Assembly (NCBI RefSeq): GCF_047495875.1
Contig: NC_092472.1
Span: 1,920,849 to 1,984,848 of the forward strand
Source of the DNA: Pithys albifrons albifrons
Taxonomy: Eukaryota > Chordata > Aves > Passeriformes > Thamnophilidae
Length of the DNA stretch: 64,000 bases
Reading direction: 5' to 3'
The notes under the pieces are model-generated. The model searched no databases. It worked only from the letters and a program-made list of their open reading frames with translations, and had not been told where the DNA came from. Both the position numbers and the translations under genes were made by a program. This document shows positions 23,840 through 35,027 of this stretch, piece after piece. Every line of letters starts with the position of its first letter. Position 1 is the first letter of the stretch.

Positions 23840-24365
23840 TGTTGCCCGTTCACAGAAACACAAACCGACAGAGTATCAGTTTATGCGGTGCTTTATTTGC
23901 TGGGCCCGGGAAACCTGGGGACTATTGTCCTAAGCCAGGATTCCAACGAGCCGTTCTCGAAGACAGCTTTTATACTTTTTCTACAGCGTTGTACGTGCAC
24001 AAAGACACACGGTCTCGTTCATAAATCAGTTACATAGGTTATATGTATACAATTGATGTCCGTCTCCAAGGGTTAAAAATCTACCACGCTCGTCTAACAC
24101 AGGATTCTGGTTAATTAGGCCCCCATCACCAAACCTTTTACATATGTTGATTCTAATCTTATCTTTAAGCAACAGTTTGTTTTCTTCCTCAGGTTCTATT
24201 TACTTCACTGATCGCTTTAATTATTGTCCTGCTGTTCCTAGCAAGTTCCCAATAGTTTCTGGGCCCCCACTACTGTTTCAAGTTACCTCACCACAGGCCC
24301 AGTTAAACCCCGTAAACCTTAGCATAACTACTTCCACAGTTAGATTTACAAATATATTTGTAACA
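23840..24365 (-). mobile_element. Solo LTR of an endogenous retrovirus, minus strand
   Basis: On the minus strand the segment begins TGTTACAAATA and ends GGGCAACA, giving TGTT...AACA inverted ends. It contains a GTATAAAA TATA box (about 23967-23974) and an AATAAA polyadenylation signal about 75 bp downstream (23892-23897), the order and spacing expected of an LTR promoter, short R region and polyA site. The 4-bp word CCCT flanks both ends directly (23836-23839 and 24366-24369), consistent with a target-site duplication. No gag, pol or env sequence adjoins it, so it is a solo LTR of about 526 bp left by recombination. A 4-bp duplication fits the gamma-like (ERV1) class, but the class assignment is inference. 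Confidence 0.85.
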
Positions 24366-25029
24366 CCCTCACCCTGCTCTGGGGGAGCAGCTGCAGCCCA
24401 AGTGCAGGGTGGCCCAGAGACACGCTGGGTGAGGTGGGAGCTGGGACTGACCCACTCTGCACTCAGGGGATGTCTGTCTGTCCAGCACTTACACAGCACC
24501 GAGGACTCATGTCCTGCTGCCCACGGTGCTCGATGTGATGTGTTAATTACTGAGCAGGGTCATTAATGTCCATCAGCAGGCACGGAGAGGACAGGACTCG
24601 GCAGGGAGGAATGTGGTGGGGTTAGACTGGAATGCAGCAGTGCTGACATGCCCGGAGCAGGAGAGACATAAAAACAGTGCACTGGCCTGTAATTTCCCTG
24701 CAATTTCTCCTCGGGAAGTAATGAAAGTTTACGACTAGTCATGGCAATGCCCGTGTCTCTCTTCCAGAAAGAGGGAGATAAAAATAGTTTGGAATCACAC
24801 TGAGAAAAAGAGAATTCTGACATTCCTTTGAAAACTCTTTGCGGTCAAGTGTTCCCAGCCTACTTTGGCCAATTACTCAGTAAGAGGGATGGCAGCTGTG
24901 ACTGACAGTCATTTCAGTTGCCTCTGCAAGCCAGGCCCTGCTCCTCTGCCGAAGGAAGTCAGCCAAGCAGAACCATTCAACCAGTTTATTCTTTTGAAAT
25001 AGAAATGAAGGGATTTGTGCTGGTTCAGC
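24366..25029. other. Intergenic DNA, no gene seen
   Basis: Unique sequence with a moderately AT-rich block at about 24530-24880 holding TTAATTACTG and CATTAATGT words. No coding or transposon signature. Confidence 0.5.
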
Positions 25030-25625
25030 AAAGCCCTGGCAGCCAGGAGGGACATCCCTGTCCTGGGGGCATCAGGCCCAGCTGGACAAGGGAGGGGATT
25101 GTCCTGCTCTGCTCTGCACTGGGGCAGCCTCACCTGCAATATTGGGGCAGTTTGGGGTGCTACAATATAAAAAAAGACATTAAGCCATTGGAGAGTGGCC
25201 AAAGGAAGGCATGAGGATGGTGAAGGGTCTGCAGGGGCCACATCAGGAGCAGTTGAGGGTACTTGGTTTGTTCAGTCTGGAGAAGACTGAGGTCAGACCT
25301 CACTGGGGTCTTCAACATCCTCCCAAGGGGCAGTGGAGGGGCAGGTATTGATCTCTTCACTCTTGTGACCAGAGACAGGACTTCAGAAAATGGCTGGAGC
25401 TGTGTCAGGTCAGGTTTAGGCTGAGTATCAGGAAAAGGCTCTTTCCCCAGAGCGTGGCTGGGCACTGGAACAGGCTCCCCAGGGCAGTGGTCATGGCCCC
25501 AAGGCTGTCTGAGTTCAAGATGTGCTCTCAGGCACATGCTGGGATTGTTGGGGTGTCCTGTGCAGGGCCAGGAGTCAGACTTGATGATCCTGATGGGTCT
25601 CTTCCAATTCAGCATATTCTGATTC
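25030..25625 (+). mobile_element. CR1 LINE 3' fragment
   Basis: This is a diverged CR1 of about 600 bp in plus orientation. Diagnostic blocks include CAGTCTGGAGAAGACTGAGG (25275-25294), the CAGGCTCCCCAGGGCAGTGG block (25471-25490), and the tail region GATGGGTCTCTTCCAATTCAGCATATTCTG. Divergence is higher than in the other CR1 copies here, so it is an older subfamily or insertion. No intact frame remains. Confidence 0.92.
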
Positions 25626-28600
25626 CCCTCAGGGTCTCTGTCAGTCTTGGGACAGGAGGCCTGTTTCCTCCTAGTTTTCACATTGCCCCATTTGGCACTT
25701 TAGGCTGGCTTTTACCTTGCTGAAGCCTCATTCAATGCTGCTGAGCTTCCAGAGAGCGTGCAAGGGAGTTTGGCATTCCAAATGCAGGGTCAGGTGCTGC
25801 CAGCATGGGATTTCTTTCCTCCACTGGCTTCTGTTTTGTGTGTAACATCTGGGAGTAACTTACTCATGAGGAAGGAGGAAACCCTTAGTTCCAAGGGTGG
25901 CTTAAATTGGTAGCTTATGTTGTGGCCCTTTAACACCCTAAATTAAAACCAGCCAGTGCCTGTTTTGCACAGCATCCCCCCTGGATAACCAAAGCAATCT
26001 ACAATGCCTATTTACTCAAGCGCTGCCTTAGAAACGAGAGTCTTATTGTCTGTTCTCCATAGATATGAAATACTCAGTGATGTAACTGAGGCTCCATTTA
26101 AAATTAGGAACCTTTTTCCCCAGTGCCCTTGGCTAAGCCTGCCTTCCCTGCACAGTCCCACCTCCCCGGGAACCACGATCCAATGGTGCTGTGCACCCCT
26201 CAGTCTTCACAGCATTTTAGGATCTTTCCAGATGGAAAGTGCCATAGAAATGTAAAACCTTATTAATTAAAGGCTGAAATAGATGCAGTGTGAGGAGGTC
26301 AGTGACTCATGCAGGAGGATTCTCAGGCTTCTGCTATGCATTGCCTCGGGGCGCTTTTTTGAATGTTCCCTTCTCCGGGGCCATGACAGTTTGTTACACA
26401 AAGGCTGTTGTGAACCTGGAGGTGAATGCAAACTACTCTGGCTAGGAACAGCAACCAGCGAACCCAGTTCATGCAGAGCCTTTTGGGACAGCATAATTTC
26501 TCCTCATTACAGTTTCTGCCTGCTTTTTCAGGATGCTTGTGATGTAGAGTATATGCATGGGGGATGCTGCTGGGAGCTGGCAGCCCCTCTGCCCGTGGCC
26601 ATGCTTGGATTGCTCCTGGGCTTCTCTCTTTGAGGCCCCAGGAGCATTTGATGGTGCAGGAAGACAGAGGTTTCTCTCAGGATTCAGGGGCCTCCTGTGT
26701 ATGAACCGGGGCATGCTCCTAGCAGAGTTCTCCTTGGAGAAGGTGGGCAGTGATGGGGAGCAGCTGAAAGCCCTGGCAAAGGGAGCACTGTGGCTGCAGC
26801 TCCAACTGGCACAGTCTGTGCTGACCCCAGAGGCACTGGAGAAGCAAGGTCTGGTCCCCAGGGCAACCAGTGGTGCCAGAGGGAGCCCCAGTGTATGTGC
26901 AGGTGTACTGGTAAATCCACTTCCCTCCTGACTGGGGTTTGTTCCTCTGAGGTGGGTGTTCTAGTCCTGCTGCACTGCAGAGCTTAGGGGCATAGCTGCA
27001 GTGCCCCCAAAGCACCATCTACCAGCATTTCCAGCAGTCCTGAGGCATTCATCACCCCAGGACATTGGGATTTCCTTTCTGGTTGTGCTGATGTTGATTC
27101 CTCACTGGATATTGGGAGACAATCTTAGTTCTCTATGCATCTGAGCCTTGAAGTGGAATGTGATGCCTCCCAGCTGTATGGGAATACTATGAATAGTGGG
27201 GACCCCCCTAGAAGTTGATGGCATAGCCCAGGTGAGACAATGTGTGTGCCAAACCCTCATTTACACACTTTGCTACATTGCCGATTTAATCAGAGCCACC
27301 AGTCCTTGGGGGAGGCTTCGTTTTGGGGTGACCCCCCAGCAAAGCTCCCTGGCTCGGAGTGCCTGCCCCTCTCCGGGCCCCTCACTGGCATCGCAGGGAC
27401 AGCAGAGGTGCCAGGGCTGCACCCTGAGTGCTGCTCTGCAGCCAGCACAGCTGGTGGCACAGCACAGCTGCCCTGGGGCTGTCCCCACTGCACAGCATGA
27501 CAGCAGCCTGCAGACAGCCTCAGCACACTGGTATTTGAACCCTGAGATTCCTTTATCATATTTTCAGTTTTCCTTCTCTCTGTTTGGTTCCTGCTGCCCA
27601 CTCAGCCTCTCCAGCAGGGACTTCAGCCCATCATTACAACACTCTTCATCTTTTCCTCATTCTTTTTATTTCCTTCCTTCTCTCATCCCTCTCTATCTTC
27701 CTATTACCGTCTCCTGCCCCAGCAGTCTTGTCTTTGCACCTCCCACTTCTGTTTCACCTCTTGCAAATAACAAAACTAAGCCGCTTTTATTAAAAAATAA
27801 AAAATAAAACAAAATAAAACCACAAACACACATTTTGAAATGGGCACAAATGGACGCACAGAGAAACCACTTCCTTTCACCAATGTTGTAACAGAAACAG
27901 AAAATCCAGTTGCAGCTGCAGCACATCATTCAGACCCGGTGTATGCTGGGACTGGCAGTGTAGCTGCAGCAGGTGCTACACAAACAAGCCCCTTCCTCGC
28001 TTGGCACACAGACCTACCCCAGGACTGAACAGGGACAGGCACCTGCCCTGCGGTGGCTGCGCCCACACGGGTGTCTCCAGGTGTCCTGGCAGGGATCGCC
28101 CTTGAGCACACACTGAGTAACCCTGACACGCTGCCAGGAGAGCAGTCACCGCCCTGCCCTCCGTGACGTGCTGCCCCTCGGACTGCCCTCCCGGAGCCCG
28201 GACCAAGGCTCACACCACCTCCCTCCCGCAGCACCGCCGCCTTCCTGTCCTCCCCCCGCACCTCGGGCTTTCACCCAGCGCAAGGGGGCGAGAGAAACAC
28301 CAAAAATCCCAGGCAAATGGGATTACAAACCCACAACCACTGTTACAGGAAGACCTGAGCTCAAGCAGCAAACCTGAACCGGTTTCAGAGAGCGGATTAG
28401 CTGCCAGGCTGCCGGCAGAGCGGTGTAACACAGGCACGGGCTGGGAGGTGCCAGCTGCTGTGCTTGTCCCACACCCCCTGCACTCAGCCTCGGTGACAGA
28501 GCCTGGCACCGCCATTCAGAGAGACCTGTTCATTAAGAGCCAAAGTCCAGCCTCAACCTACCTGCCTCCGTTTCTGCACAGTTTTATTTTCTGTTTGCTG

Positions 28601-29367
28601 AGCCTTTTAACTCGCTCCATGAACCAGCTGATCTGCTTTTCCCTCTGCTTTTCAGCACAGTGCAGAGCGTGTGATTCTCCACAACTCCAGACCTTCTACC
28701 TTTGAGTCTGCAGGTTTAAAAGGGATTATTTTATTTTTTTTAAATCTGACATTTTGTCCTGAAAGGATGTGAGGCACACAGAACTGCTGAATGTGGAAGC
28801 CACCACAGGAGGCCAAGACATGATATTAAAAGGAGTAATGAAAGAAAGCAAGCTATTGAAGTGTAAACTCAATTTTACTGAGAGTATGCTACAGATCAGA
28901 AATGAGTAGTTTGAATCCCTGGTGCAATTGACACCAAATATTAATGGTTTGATACAAGCAGGAAATACAAAGTTTTTTAAAAATCTGGTTTCTCTGTGTT
29001 TCCAGAGGAGAGTCTGTTTGTTAAGGCACTGAAGACCTTGTATTTTTTTAAGAACATGTGTCTCAGTCAGTATTATAATTACAGATTTTGCTTTCGATTA
29101 ACTTTGCTCACCAGCAAGGCTGGGCTCTTGATCCCTATTTTCTTTCGGGATTAAAACCCAACAGTACTCTGTTTATTTCCCTGTCTTGGATCCCTTTCTT
29201 GGATTAAACCTGCAGGATGGAAAAATGCAATCTAAATTGCTGCAGGACACCATCTGTATTCCTGCAGGAACAGCTTGTAGGAGTATGGCAAAGGTGGGAA
29301 ACATGGCCCTGTAAATCCCACTGAACCAGTACCTGGAGAAGTGTCCCAGCCCTGCCCACAGTGTGGT
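25626..29367. other. Intergenic DNA, no gene recognised
   Basis: About 3.7 kb. It includes an A-rich tract at 27785-27835 (AAAATAAAA and CACAAACACAC words), pyrimidine-rich DNA at about 27640-27720, a weakly CpG-enriched patch at about 28040-28300, and AT-rich unique DNA at about 28710-29100. Open frames (27196-27807 plus, 28163-28705 plus) are Ser, Pro and Leu rich without domains. Nothing supports a gene. Confidence 0.5.
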
Positions 29368-29895
29368 CACCTGGGCTGTGACACTGACCCACCTGGGCTG
29401 TGACCCTGACCCACCTGGGCTGTGACTCTGACCCACCTGGGCTGTGACTCTGACCCACCTGTGCAGTGACACTGACCCACCTGGGCTGTGGCCCTGACCC
29501 ACCTGGGCTGTGACACTGACCCACCTGTGCAGTGACACTGACCCACCTGGGCTGTGACCCTGACCCACTTGGGCTGTGGCCCTGACCCACCTGGGCTGTG
29601 ACTCTGACCCACCTGTGCAGTGACACTGACCCACCTGTGCAGTGACACTGACCCACCTGGGCTGTGGCCCTGACCCACCTGGGCTGTGGCCCTGACCCAC
29701 CTGTGCAGTGACACTGACCCACCTGGGCTGTGACTCTGACCCACCTGGGCTGTGACCCTGACCCACCTGGGCTGTGACTCTGACCCACCTGGGCTGTGAC
29801 CCTGACCCACCTGGGCTGTGACCCTGACCCACCTGTGCAGTGACACTGACCCACCTGTGCAGTGACACTGACCCACCTGGGCTGTGGCCCTGACC
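29368..29895. repeat. 22-bp minisatellite, exactly 24 units
   Basis: The unit is CACCTG plus GGCTGTGACYCTGACC or a variant. The array runs 528 bp, exactly 24 x 22 with no indels. Three unit types alternate: GGGCTGTGAC(A/C/T)CTGACC, GGGCTGTGGCCCTGACC and TGTGCAGTGACACTGACC, giving a patchy higher-order pattern that suggests block duplication. Because 22 is one more than a multiple of 3 and no frame holds a stop on the minus strand, all three minus frames are open across the array (up to 241 codons) and encode one 22-residue repeat in different phases. This is a repeat artefact, not a gene. Confidence 0.97.
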
Positions 29896-30639
29896 CACGG
29901 CCCCCTCGGCTCAATCAGTAGCTTGAATGAATGTGGTTCCTTCAATGAACGTGGTACCCTGAATGAACCTTCCTGGTAGGTTACTCAATCTCTCTATTTT
30001 TTGCCTAATAACAAAGGATGGAGTGAGTAGATTCAGGTATCTCAGGAGTGTTGGCAAATGAGTCACGAAATGTGTTAAATTTATTCAGTTGTCTTTACAA
30101 TCCAGGATAAGTGTGAGTTCTGTAGAGAGATTTGTATTAGAAACCATCTCAAAACACACCACGGAAAGTCCCAGAGTAATTTGTTGTAGGGTAAAAACAA
30201 TCTCTCTCTCACAAGAGGCTCACTGAGACTTTTCAAAGAAAACTTTGAAACAAATTAGTGCATAAAGACAAGTTTCTCCACTTGTAGATCTGTGTGTGAG
30301 AGCCAAGGTTGGGTTCCCACAGCCTCCCCCTCTTCTGAGGGGTCTCTGGTGGCCCCTGGGCTCTCCTCTCACCTGTACTCTTGTTATGAGACACATTTGC
30401 ATGAAGACAAGGCTTTTCTAAAAGCAGCAGCTCTCAGAAGGTGGAGAGAACTGGGTTTCCAAAACAAAACACCAACTCTCAAACACAAGAGGAATCCAGC
30501 TAAAGCTTTTGTCCCACCTCCTTCAAACCCCAGCACCTGGGACCTTCGGTGTTGTGCATCTGCTCAGGAGCACAGAGCCAGGCTTTGACCCCGAATTTGT
30601 TGATTTTACCTCAAAAGCGACGCCTGAGAGCCTGGGCTG
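29896..30639. other. Intergenic DNA, no gene seen
   Basis: Unique, mixed-composition sequence. A short direct echo, GAATGAAYGTGGTWCC, occurs at about 29925 and 29945. Nothing else was recognised. Confidence 0.55.
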
Positions 30640-30984
30640 GGGGAGGTTCCCATGGGAGGCTCCCTTGGCATGAGAGGAGGCTGTGCCTGGGGGGTACGGA
30701 GAGAGAGGCTCCGGCACGGGGGGCTCCGGAGGGCTCTGGCTCCAGATGAGGGGTTCCCACACCGGGATGGGTGAGGGGGATCCTGAGGGGGATCCCACAC
30801 CGGGATGAGGGGGGCCTATACCAGGATGAGTGGGCTCCTGAGGGCTCCTGCCCGGGATGAGGGTGGTCCTGCCCAGGATAAAGGAGATCCCACACAAGGA
30901 TGAGGGGGCTCCTCAGCACTCCTGCCTGACATGAGAGGGCTCCCACACGGGGATGAGGGGGCTCCCCCACGGGGACGAGGTGCT
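30640..30984. repeat. Degenerate GGGATGAGG / GGGCTCC tandem repeat
   Basis: Variants of a module joining CACACCGGGATGAGG with GGGCTCCTG-type words recur at irregular spacing of about 20-45 bp, for example near 30755, 30798, 30818, 30850, 30897, 30928 and 30951. Two adjacent copies read CTCCCACACGGGGATGAGG and CTCCCCCACGGGGACGAGG. Unit length varies, so this is a decayed GC-rich minisatellite on the approach to the CTNNA1 CpG island. Confidence 0.8.
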
Positions 30985-31515
30985 GTCCCCCGGCCCTGCC
31001 CCCCTGCCCTGCCCCTGCCCCGCCCCTGCCCCCCTGCCCCCCAGCCCTGTCCCACTGCCCCTGCCTCGCTGCCCCCCAGCCCTGCCCCACTGCCCCTGCC
31101 CTTGCCCCTGCCCCGCTGCCCCCGCCCCCGCCCCTGCCTCGCTGCCCCCCAGCCCTGCCCCCCTGCCCCGCTGCCCCCCAGCCCTGCCCCACTGCCCCTG
31201 CCCTTGCCCCTGCCCCGCTGCCCCCCGGCCCTGCCCCACTGCCCCTGCCCCCGCCCCTGCCTCGCTGCCCCTGCCCCGCTGCCCCCCAGCCCTGCCCCAC
31301 TGCCCCTGCCCCTGCCCCTGCCCCGCTGTCCCCCGGCCCTGCCCCGTTGCCCCCCGGCCCTGCCTCGCTGCCCCTGTCCCCGCCCTGTTGCCCCTCAGCC
31401 CTGCCTCCCTGTCCCGCTACCCCTGCCCTCCGGCCCTGCCCCCAGCCCTGCCCCACTGCCCTCCGGCCCTGCCCCTGCCCCTGCCCCGCTGTCCCCCCGG
31501 TCCTACCCCCGTGCC
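30985..31515. repeat. C-rich low-complexity tandem tract (CCCTGCCCC-type)
   Basis: About 530 bp made of CCCTGCCCC, CCCCGCTGCC, CCCCCAGCCCTG and CCCCACTGCCCC modules, with longer blocks repeated at about 31140-31260. One strand is nearly all C with T and few purines; the other is G-rich with closely spaced G-runs. Stops are nearly absent, giving spurious frames of 250-400 codons (Pro/Ala/Leu on plus, Gly/Ala/Gln on minus). It ends about 200 bp before the inferred exon 1 donor. The G-rich strand could form quadruplexes; that is inference. Confidence 0.95.
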
Positions 31516-31559
31516 TCGGCGCTGCCCCTGCCCCTGCCCTGCCCTGCCCTCACCTGCGG

Positions 31560-31710
31560 GCGGTGCCGCGCCGGGCTCGGGGCGTTGCGGCGGGCGGTGC
31601 CGGGAAGAGCGGCCGGGCCGGGCCGTGCGGGAGGCGCCGGAAGAGCCCATTTCCTCGGCGGGACGGGACAAAGCGGCGGGGCCGGAGCGAGCGGAGCGGC
31701 CGCGGTGCCG
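31560..31710 (+). other. CTNNA1: Probable non-coding exon 1 (5' UTR) of CTNNA1
   Basis: The CpG-rich sequence ends in a good splice donor, GCCG|GTGAGT, with GTGAGT at 31711-31716. Mammalian CTNNA1 has a separate untranslated first exon in a CpG island, with the start codon near the beginning of exon 2, and the layout here matches. The 5' end given is nominal, since no transcription start can be read from sequence. Other GT donors within the island could be used instead. Confidence 0.5.
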
Positions 31711-31889
31711 GTGAGTCCCTCGCGTCCCAACGCCGCGCACCCTCCTGCGCCCCGGGAAACTTTCGGGGCTCCCTCCCGGCCACTTGGAAACTTTTGGGCG
31801 GCGGCGCGGGCCGGGCCCGGCGGCTGCGGCGCTGCGGGAGGGCCGCGGGGGCGAGGCGGGAGCGGGGCGGGCGGGGAGCGGAGCAAAGC

Positions 31890-31920
31890 GGGCCGGGCCG
31901 GGCCGGGCCGGGCCGGGCCA
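31890..31920. repeat. GGGCC pentanucleotide repeat, 6 units
   Basis: Six perfect GGGCC units followed by A lie within the CpG island just inside intron 1. The length of such a repeat is likely to vary among individuals, and the G-runs could form secondary structure. Confidence 0.9.
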
Positions 31921-33955
31921 GGGGGCTGAGCTGGGCCTGGCCTGGGCCGGCCCCGCGGGGAGGCCGCGCTGGGCCGGGACCGGGGCCGGGGCGGGGGCCG
32001 GAGGGAGCTTGGCCGGGCCGGGTGGGATCCGACGCGTTGGGCCCAGGCCGGGGGTACACGCGTGTTTGGGCCGGGGCCGGGGGGTCCCGCCGCGTTCGGG
32101 CCGCCGGCGCCTTTCCCCGGGGCGAGGCGCGGCCGGGCCGCTCCCGGCGAAGTTTCGGTGCCGTGCCGAGGCCCCTCCCCGGCTGCGGGCAGGGCAGGGC
32201 CGGGCCCCTCTCGCCTCTCGGCCCCCCTCTCGCCTCTCGGCTCCCCAGCTCCCTTCGTCCCTCCCGGCCGTGCGGCTGTTCGTGCAGCAGTACCGGGAAC
32301 TCCCCTGGCCTCGCTCGGCCCCGCCACGTTTCCCGACACCCTCCCGGCCGCTCCGGCGCCGCGGGGCGGGCGCTCCTCCTTCCCCCGCGGAAAGTTCGGT
32401 GCTACTTTTCGCAGACACAATGCAGGGAGGGCGCAGCAGCTGCCGGGCCGGGGGTGCTGTGTGACCCCCGCGCAGCCCTGGCTCGCTCCGTGTGCCGCTG
32501 CAAACACGGGAACTCTCTCGGGCTCGAAGTTTGCAGGAAACTGTGTGTCCCAAGCTAGGTTTGGTGAAGAATTGGTTGTGTTGAAAGCACGCTTGCCTGC
32601 CTGCCTGCCCTTGTTCCAGCAGCCCTGCCCGGGCGCTGGCGAGGCCATCGATCCCTGCGAGCCTGCATGGCTCATCGCGGTTGGGAATTACGGCCCCAGG
32701 CCAGGCTGCCTTATCTGTATCGAGCTGCTCTGGGAGCCCTTTGCTGCCCTCCCCCCTTGGTTTGCCTTTGGCTTTTGTTTTTTGAGGTGGGACTTGTGCA
32801 GAAGGGGTTCTGGGTGCTGGAGCTGTTGGTGTCCTGCGTGGTTCCTGCGCTGGGGAGGGGGAGAGCCCAGTGCTCCCAGTGCTTTCAGACCAGCTAAAGG
32901 TAAAGCCTGCGGGTTGTTTCTCCGGCTCCCGGGCTGGTTCGGAGGCAGCGTGGGGTGGAAACGGAGCTGGAAGCCCAGCTCACCTTACCCTGGGTGCAGT
33001 CTTTGCTCTGTCTTGGGGCACTAAGGCCATGTTGTGTTCACTTACTTCTCTCTGCTGATCGAAACTTTTTGTTTAAAGGAACATATTTTGAAGTTGAGTC
33101 ATTGGTTTTTATGTACAGCGAAACAGTTTTTAAAACATCAAGAAACTGTTGTTTTGACTTTTCTCAGCAGTCACAGATGAAGATCTATTGGGCTTTGTTT
33201 TAAGGAAGGCTTTGCCCTAACCTTTTCCATAACAAACAACGTGCCTTCAGTCTGTAGGGTTTTTTTTCCAGCCAGCTCTAATAATAGGCCTCTGCATTGG
33301 AGATTAAAAGTTTACACAAGGTGGCAGGGGGGAGCGCAGCGGGCAGAGATTAGAAATCCGTGCTCAAACCCGTGCTTTAAAATGTAAATACTTACCCCAC
33401 AATGCATTTTCAAGCTTTGTGAAACATCAGCATTTCTGTGCTGACATGGGTAAAGCAGACATTAATGTGCAGCTTCTTCACAGGGCTTCTGTTGGTCTGA
33501 TAAAGTTAACTGAGGGATGTTACGGAGAAGTAATTTGTGTTTTTTTTCAGGAGCACGAGTATCTTCCTTCTGCAGCTGTAAGATTGAGAAACTGATCTTG
33601 CAAAGGAATCCACCTTAGTAGAAATGTTTGTGGGCTGGAAATATACTTTCGTGGGACCTCAGCCCTGCCTTGCAATTATGTCTGCTGTCACTATTTGATT
33701 TCCAAATGACCTCTCTTTGGCAGAGAATTAGTGAAGATCACATAAATATTTCATAGCCAAACCGGCCTGTTCCTCATAGATGAGCAGTGGGGCTGGTCTG
33801 CAGTGGGGACCTACATGGCCATGATGCTTCAAGGGCTTGCTGGGTTTCTGTGGGGTTTTTTATTTGCTAGACACTAAAGGGAACATGATGAGTAAAAGAG
33901 GACCCAAGTATTTTTTGTCAGGACAGTGCAACATGACACAGTCATTCAGCATGAC

Positions 33956-34104
33956 CATGAACCACAGACTGGTTTGGCTTGGAAGGCACCTTAAAGGCCA
34001 TCTCATTGCAACCCCCTGCCATGGGCAGGGACACCTTCCACTATCCCAGGTTGGTCTAAGCTCTGTCCAGGCTGGCCTTGGGCACTCCCAGGGATGGGGC
34101 TTCG
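33956..34104 (-). mobile_element. CR1 LINE 3' fragment, minus strand
   Basis: A short, diverged CR1 end in reverse orientation. Blocks GGCTTGGAAGGCACCTTAAA (33977-33996), CCCCCTGCCATGGGCAGGGA and TTGGGCACTCCCAGGGATGG identify it. The extreme CR1 tail is eroded, and the element is heavily 5'-truncated. Confidence 0.9.
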
Positions 34105-35027
34105 TATTATTGTGCCTTAACTGGACATCACTCAAATTGTTGTGCTGCAGAACTTTAATGCATATAACCTTGAGGAATTGGATCCTTTACTGCTCTGGGA
34201 ATTCACCCTAATTTAGTTTTATAGCTAATCTGGAATAGCTCCATTCAGTGAGTTTATAGCTCGTGCGTTGGTTAAACAGCATTGCAGCTTTAGAGAAAGT
34301 GCAGATGTTGGATAATTACTACTTTTAACTCCATACTATTTTAATCCAGTGAATGAGACTTAAAATAGAGCCTGCCACAAAATTGCATGCCAGCACCCTC
34401 AATGGATGAGCTCCTCTCAAAGACAAGCACTGAGAGTGACCTGCTGCTCCACAAAGCAGAATTGGGTGCAAGTGGATTTACTGGGGTGAAGGAGTTGCAG
34501 GAGGAATGGAATGTAGTCACTGCATCTGGAAGTGGGATTGTTCTCCTGGAAAAACTGAGACTCCTTATCTGCCAGTCACCGTGAGAATGGGTGTAACTGA
34601 TTTCTGGTGTGCAGAGGGTTAGTCCAGACTCTTCTGTTGGCAAATCTGATACGTGCATATGATTCATGATTCCTCATGACTGATGGATTTAAAGAGCCAG
34701 ATACCTTTTCTCTCAATATGATTACATGGTTTTGTTTGTTAATCCCAGATGTACTATGGAAAACATCTGCTAGTCCTTTGATATGTGTTTATAAATATCT
34801 GTGGTGGAATCAGTGAGGACTAACCTTTTTTTTCCCCTGTGCTTTGTGGAGTGATAGAAACTATGAAATACACACATCTGAACTAACACAGTTTGCAAAG
34901 GGAAACTCACAATGCATTGACATTCCCTTCTGTGAGAAGATTTCTAATTTACAAGACAACTACTTCATTAATCATTTAGACTCGGAGGGCTTCCTGTGGA
35001 AGTCTTTAAATTCAGGCACCTCTACCC

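Larger units (their letters stand above)
31550..32520 (+). promoter_or_regulatory. CTNNA1: CTNNA1 CpG island promoter
   Basis: Nearly 1 kb of extreme GC content with dense undepleted CpG, the only large island in the window and the expected type of promoter for a broadly expressed adhesion gene. No TATA box is evident. GC-box-like GGGCGG/CCGCCC words are present, and a run of six GGGCC units occupies 31890-31919. The island spans the inferred non-coding exon 1 and the first 0.8 kb of intron 1. Assignment to CTNNA1 rests on position and orientation: it is the nearest island upstream of the start-codon exon on the same strand. Confidence 0.8.

Noticed and set aside
28040..28300. Second upstream CpG island
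   Set aside because: CpG enrichment is mild and the block short; no exon-like or promoter-like feature adjoins it.
29173..29945. Three long minus-strand open frames (192-241 codons) encoding a repetitive protein
   Set aside because: They are the same 22-bp minisatellite read in three phases; the array length, not selection on a protein, explains the absence of stops.
30611..32675. Open frames of 220-400 codons on both strands (Pro/Ala/Leu- and Gly/Ala/Gln-rich)
   Set aside because: They lie in the C-rich repeat tract and CpG island, where TA-containing stops are rare; several overlap in different frames and none has a recognisable domain.
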